Translations under genes and position numbers: made by a program | The notes under the pieces: model-generated | What the model was told of the DNA's origin: nothing | The model's database searches: none | What the model saw: the letters and a program-made list of their open reading frames with translations, nothing else | In this document: piece by piece, positions 63,284 through 64,000 of the stretch | How the letters are laid out: each line of letters starts with the position of its first letter | Numbering within the stretch: the first letter of the stretch is position 1 | From: JASSUD01 sp031963445 | GTDB lineage: Bacteria > Pseudomonadota > Gammaproteobacteria > Burkholderiales > Burkholderiaceae | Assembly: GCA_031963445.1 (NCBI GenBank) | Contig: JASSUH010000001.1 | Span: 2,575,902-2,639,901 of the forward strand | DNA: 64,000 nt | Reading direction: 5' to 3'

Positions 63284-63913
63284 ATGAAACTTCCTCTATG
63301 GCTTTGTGCTTGGTTACTCACAGCGGAATGCGTGATGATTTTAGTCTTCATTCCTGGAAGATGGACAGATCGCGCTATTCAACAGGAATCTGCGCTCATC
63401 AAACAACATTTCGGTACTCAAGGCTATCTCTGGATTGAAACACAAGCCTCAAAGTGGTTTCGAGCAAGCATGATTGATTCTGGCATTTATGCCGGTGTAC
63501 GTCATGCTTTCCTGCCAGATAAAGCGCAACACAAGCGATCTAAAGGCATAGAAAATTTCGCACGCCCTTGGTTTACATGGATAGAGGGTCGTATCAAAGC
63601 ACTGATGAATGTGATCTATCAATTCTACGTGCGTTTAGCCCTGCTCTTGGCATGGCTGCCTTATATGCTGATTTTATTGATTCCAGCCACTTTAGATGGG
63701 TGGCTGGCATGGAAAATTAAACGGACTAATTTTGATTACGTGAGTCCTGTGATTCATCGTTATAGCTTGCAGTGCCTGATGTTTTTGCTCATGGGATTAG
63801 GATTGATCTTTCTGTTACCACTTACAATCAACCCGATGATCATTCCCGCTGCGATGATGATAGCGTGCGTTCTGTTGGGATGGGTGTTGGGGAATTGGCA
63901 AAAGCGGATTTAA
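63284..63913 (+). CDS. Integrating conjugative element membrane protein (DUF4400-like)
   Basis: A 209-residue inner-membrane protein with about four helices (LWLCAWLLTAECVMILVFIPG near the N-terminus, LALLLAWLPYMLILLIPATLDGWLAW, CLMFLLMGLGLIFLLPL, PAAMMIACVLLGWVLG). Its place directly after traD and the GRWTDRAIQQES segment fit the small membrane proteins that follow traD in this ICE class. Its precise role is unknown. The rest of the transfer cluster would lie beyond the window. Confidence 0.82.
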   Translation: MKLPLWLCAWLLTAECVMILVFIPGRWTDRAIQQESALIKQHFGTQGYLWIETQASKWFRASMIDSGIYAGVRHAFLPDKAQHKRSKGIENFARPWFTWIEGRIKALMNVIYQFYVRLALLLAWLPYMLILLIPATLDGWLAWKIKRTNFDYVSPVIHRYSLQCLMFLLMGLGLIFLLPLTINPMIIPAAMMIACVLLGWVLGNWQKRI

Positions 63914-64000
63914 GGCTTTTCTCAGCAATGCCAACCCCCTATATATTTCAGAGTAGTTCACTACACATTGATACAACTTGCTTAGCTGTCAAGCTTTTAC

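Noticed and set aside
1..64000. CRISPR array
   Set aside because: The repeats are dispersed palindromes of ~100-220 bp without regular spacers and no cas genes are present.

Overview
The core of this window reads as a Burkholderiales (Burkholderiaceae-type) chromosome. The blocks gltA-sdhEBADC / mdh-acnA, trpE-rpe-apaG-mltA, hemB-engB-cyt c-resB-ccsB, and lysA-lptM-cyaY-mrcA-pilMNOQ-aroK-aroB-dgt keep the order I know from Burkholderia. Several features point to an intracellular, fungus-associated relative of the Mycoavidus / Glomeribacter kind. Neighbours usual in free-living relatives are missing (a GntR regulator by sdh, gph, trpGDC, msrPQ). Dispersed palindromic repeats fill the gaps. Five proteins combine an F-box-like N-terminal segment with leucine-rich or ankyrin repeats. 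The host assignment is inference; the synteny is from memory and no database was searched.

Layout. 1-8664: TCA-cycle block (gltA partial, sdhE, sdhB, sdhA, sdhD, sdhC on the minus strand; mdh and acnA on the plus strand). 8786-10603: AT-rich F-box/LRR gene. 10960-24383: permease, ABC exporter, otsB, a copper pair (SCO1 and PCuAC), a secreted phosphoesterase, a di-haem peroxidase, trpE, rpe, apaG and mltA. 24384-28002: repeats, cutA, a HigBA-like toxin-antitoxin pair and a very AT-rich F-box/LRR gene. 28089-34244: haem synthesis and cytochrome c maturation. 34983-47797: lysA, a repeat-disrupted lptM, cyaY, mrcA, a pil operon invaded by repeats, aroK, aroB and dgt. 47943-53300: OmpW-like porin and a divergent pair of F-box/ankyrin genes. 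53574-64000: one end of an integrated element, marked by a 46-bp tRNA-Arg(ACG) 3' fragment with its own terminator. This element carries a replication-like winged-helix protein, another F-box/LRR gene, an unknown protein, hicAB and a conjugation module (MobH/TraI relaxase, TraD coupling protein, small membrane protein) that runs off the window.

Four families of palindromic repeats (called A-D here) lie between and sometimes inside genes. Family A is a hairpin of about 100 bp with compensatory base changes between copies. Family B is about 120-220 bp with a GGGGTTCC core. Family C (about 150 bp) has altered both the 3' end of the peroxidase gene and the 5' end of lptM. A family D palindrome of 103 bp sits in frame inside pilN and adds about 34 residues.

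Together the genes describe an aerobic bacterium with TCA cycle, haem and c-type cytochromes, copper delivery, lysine/DAP and shikimate enzymes and a murein synthase. It probably acts on a eukaryotic host through ubiquitin-ligase-mimicking proteins, some of them carried on a conjugative element. No CRISPR array, rRNA or intact tRNA was seen.
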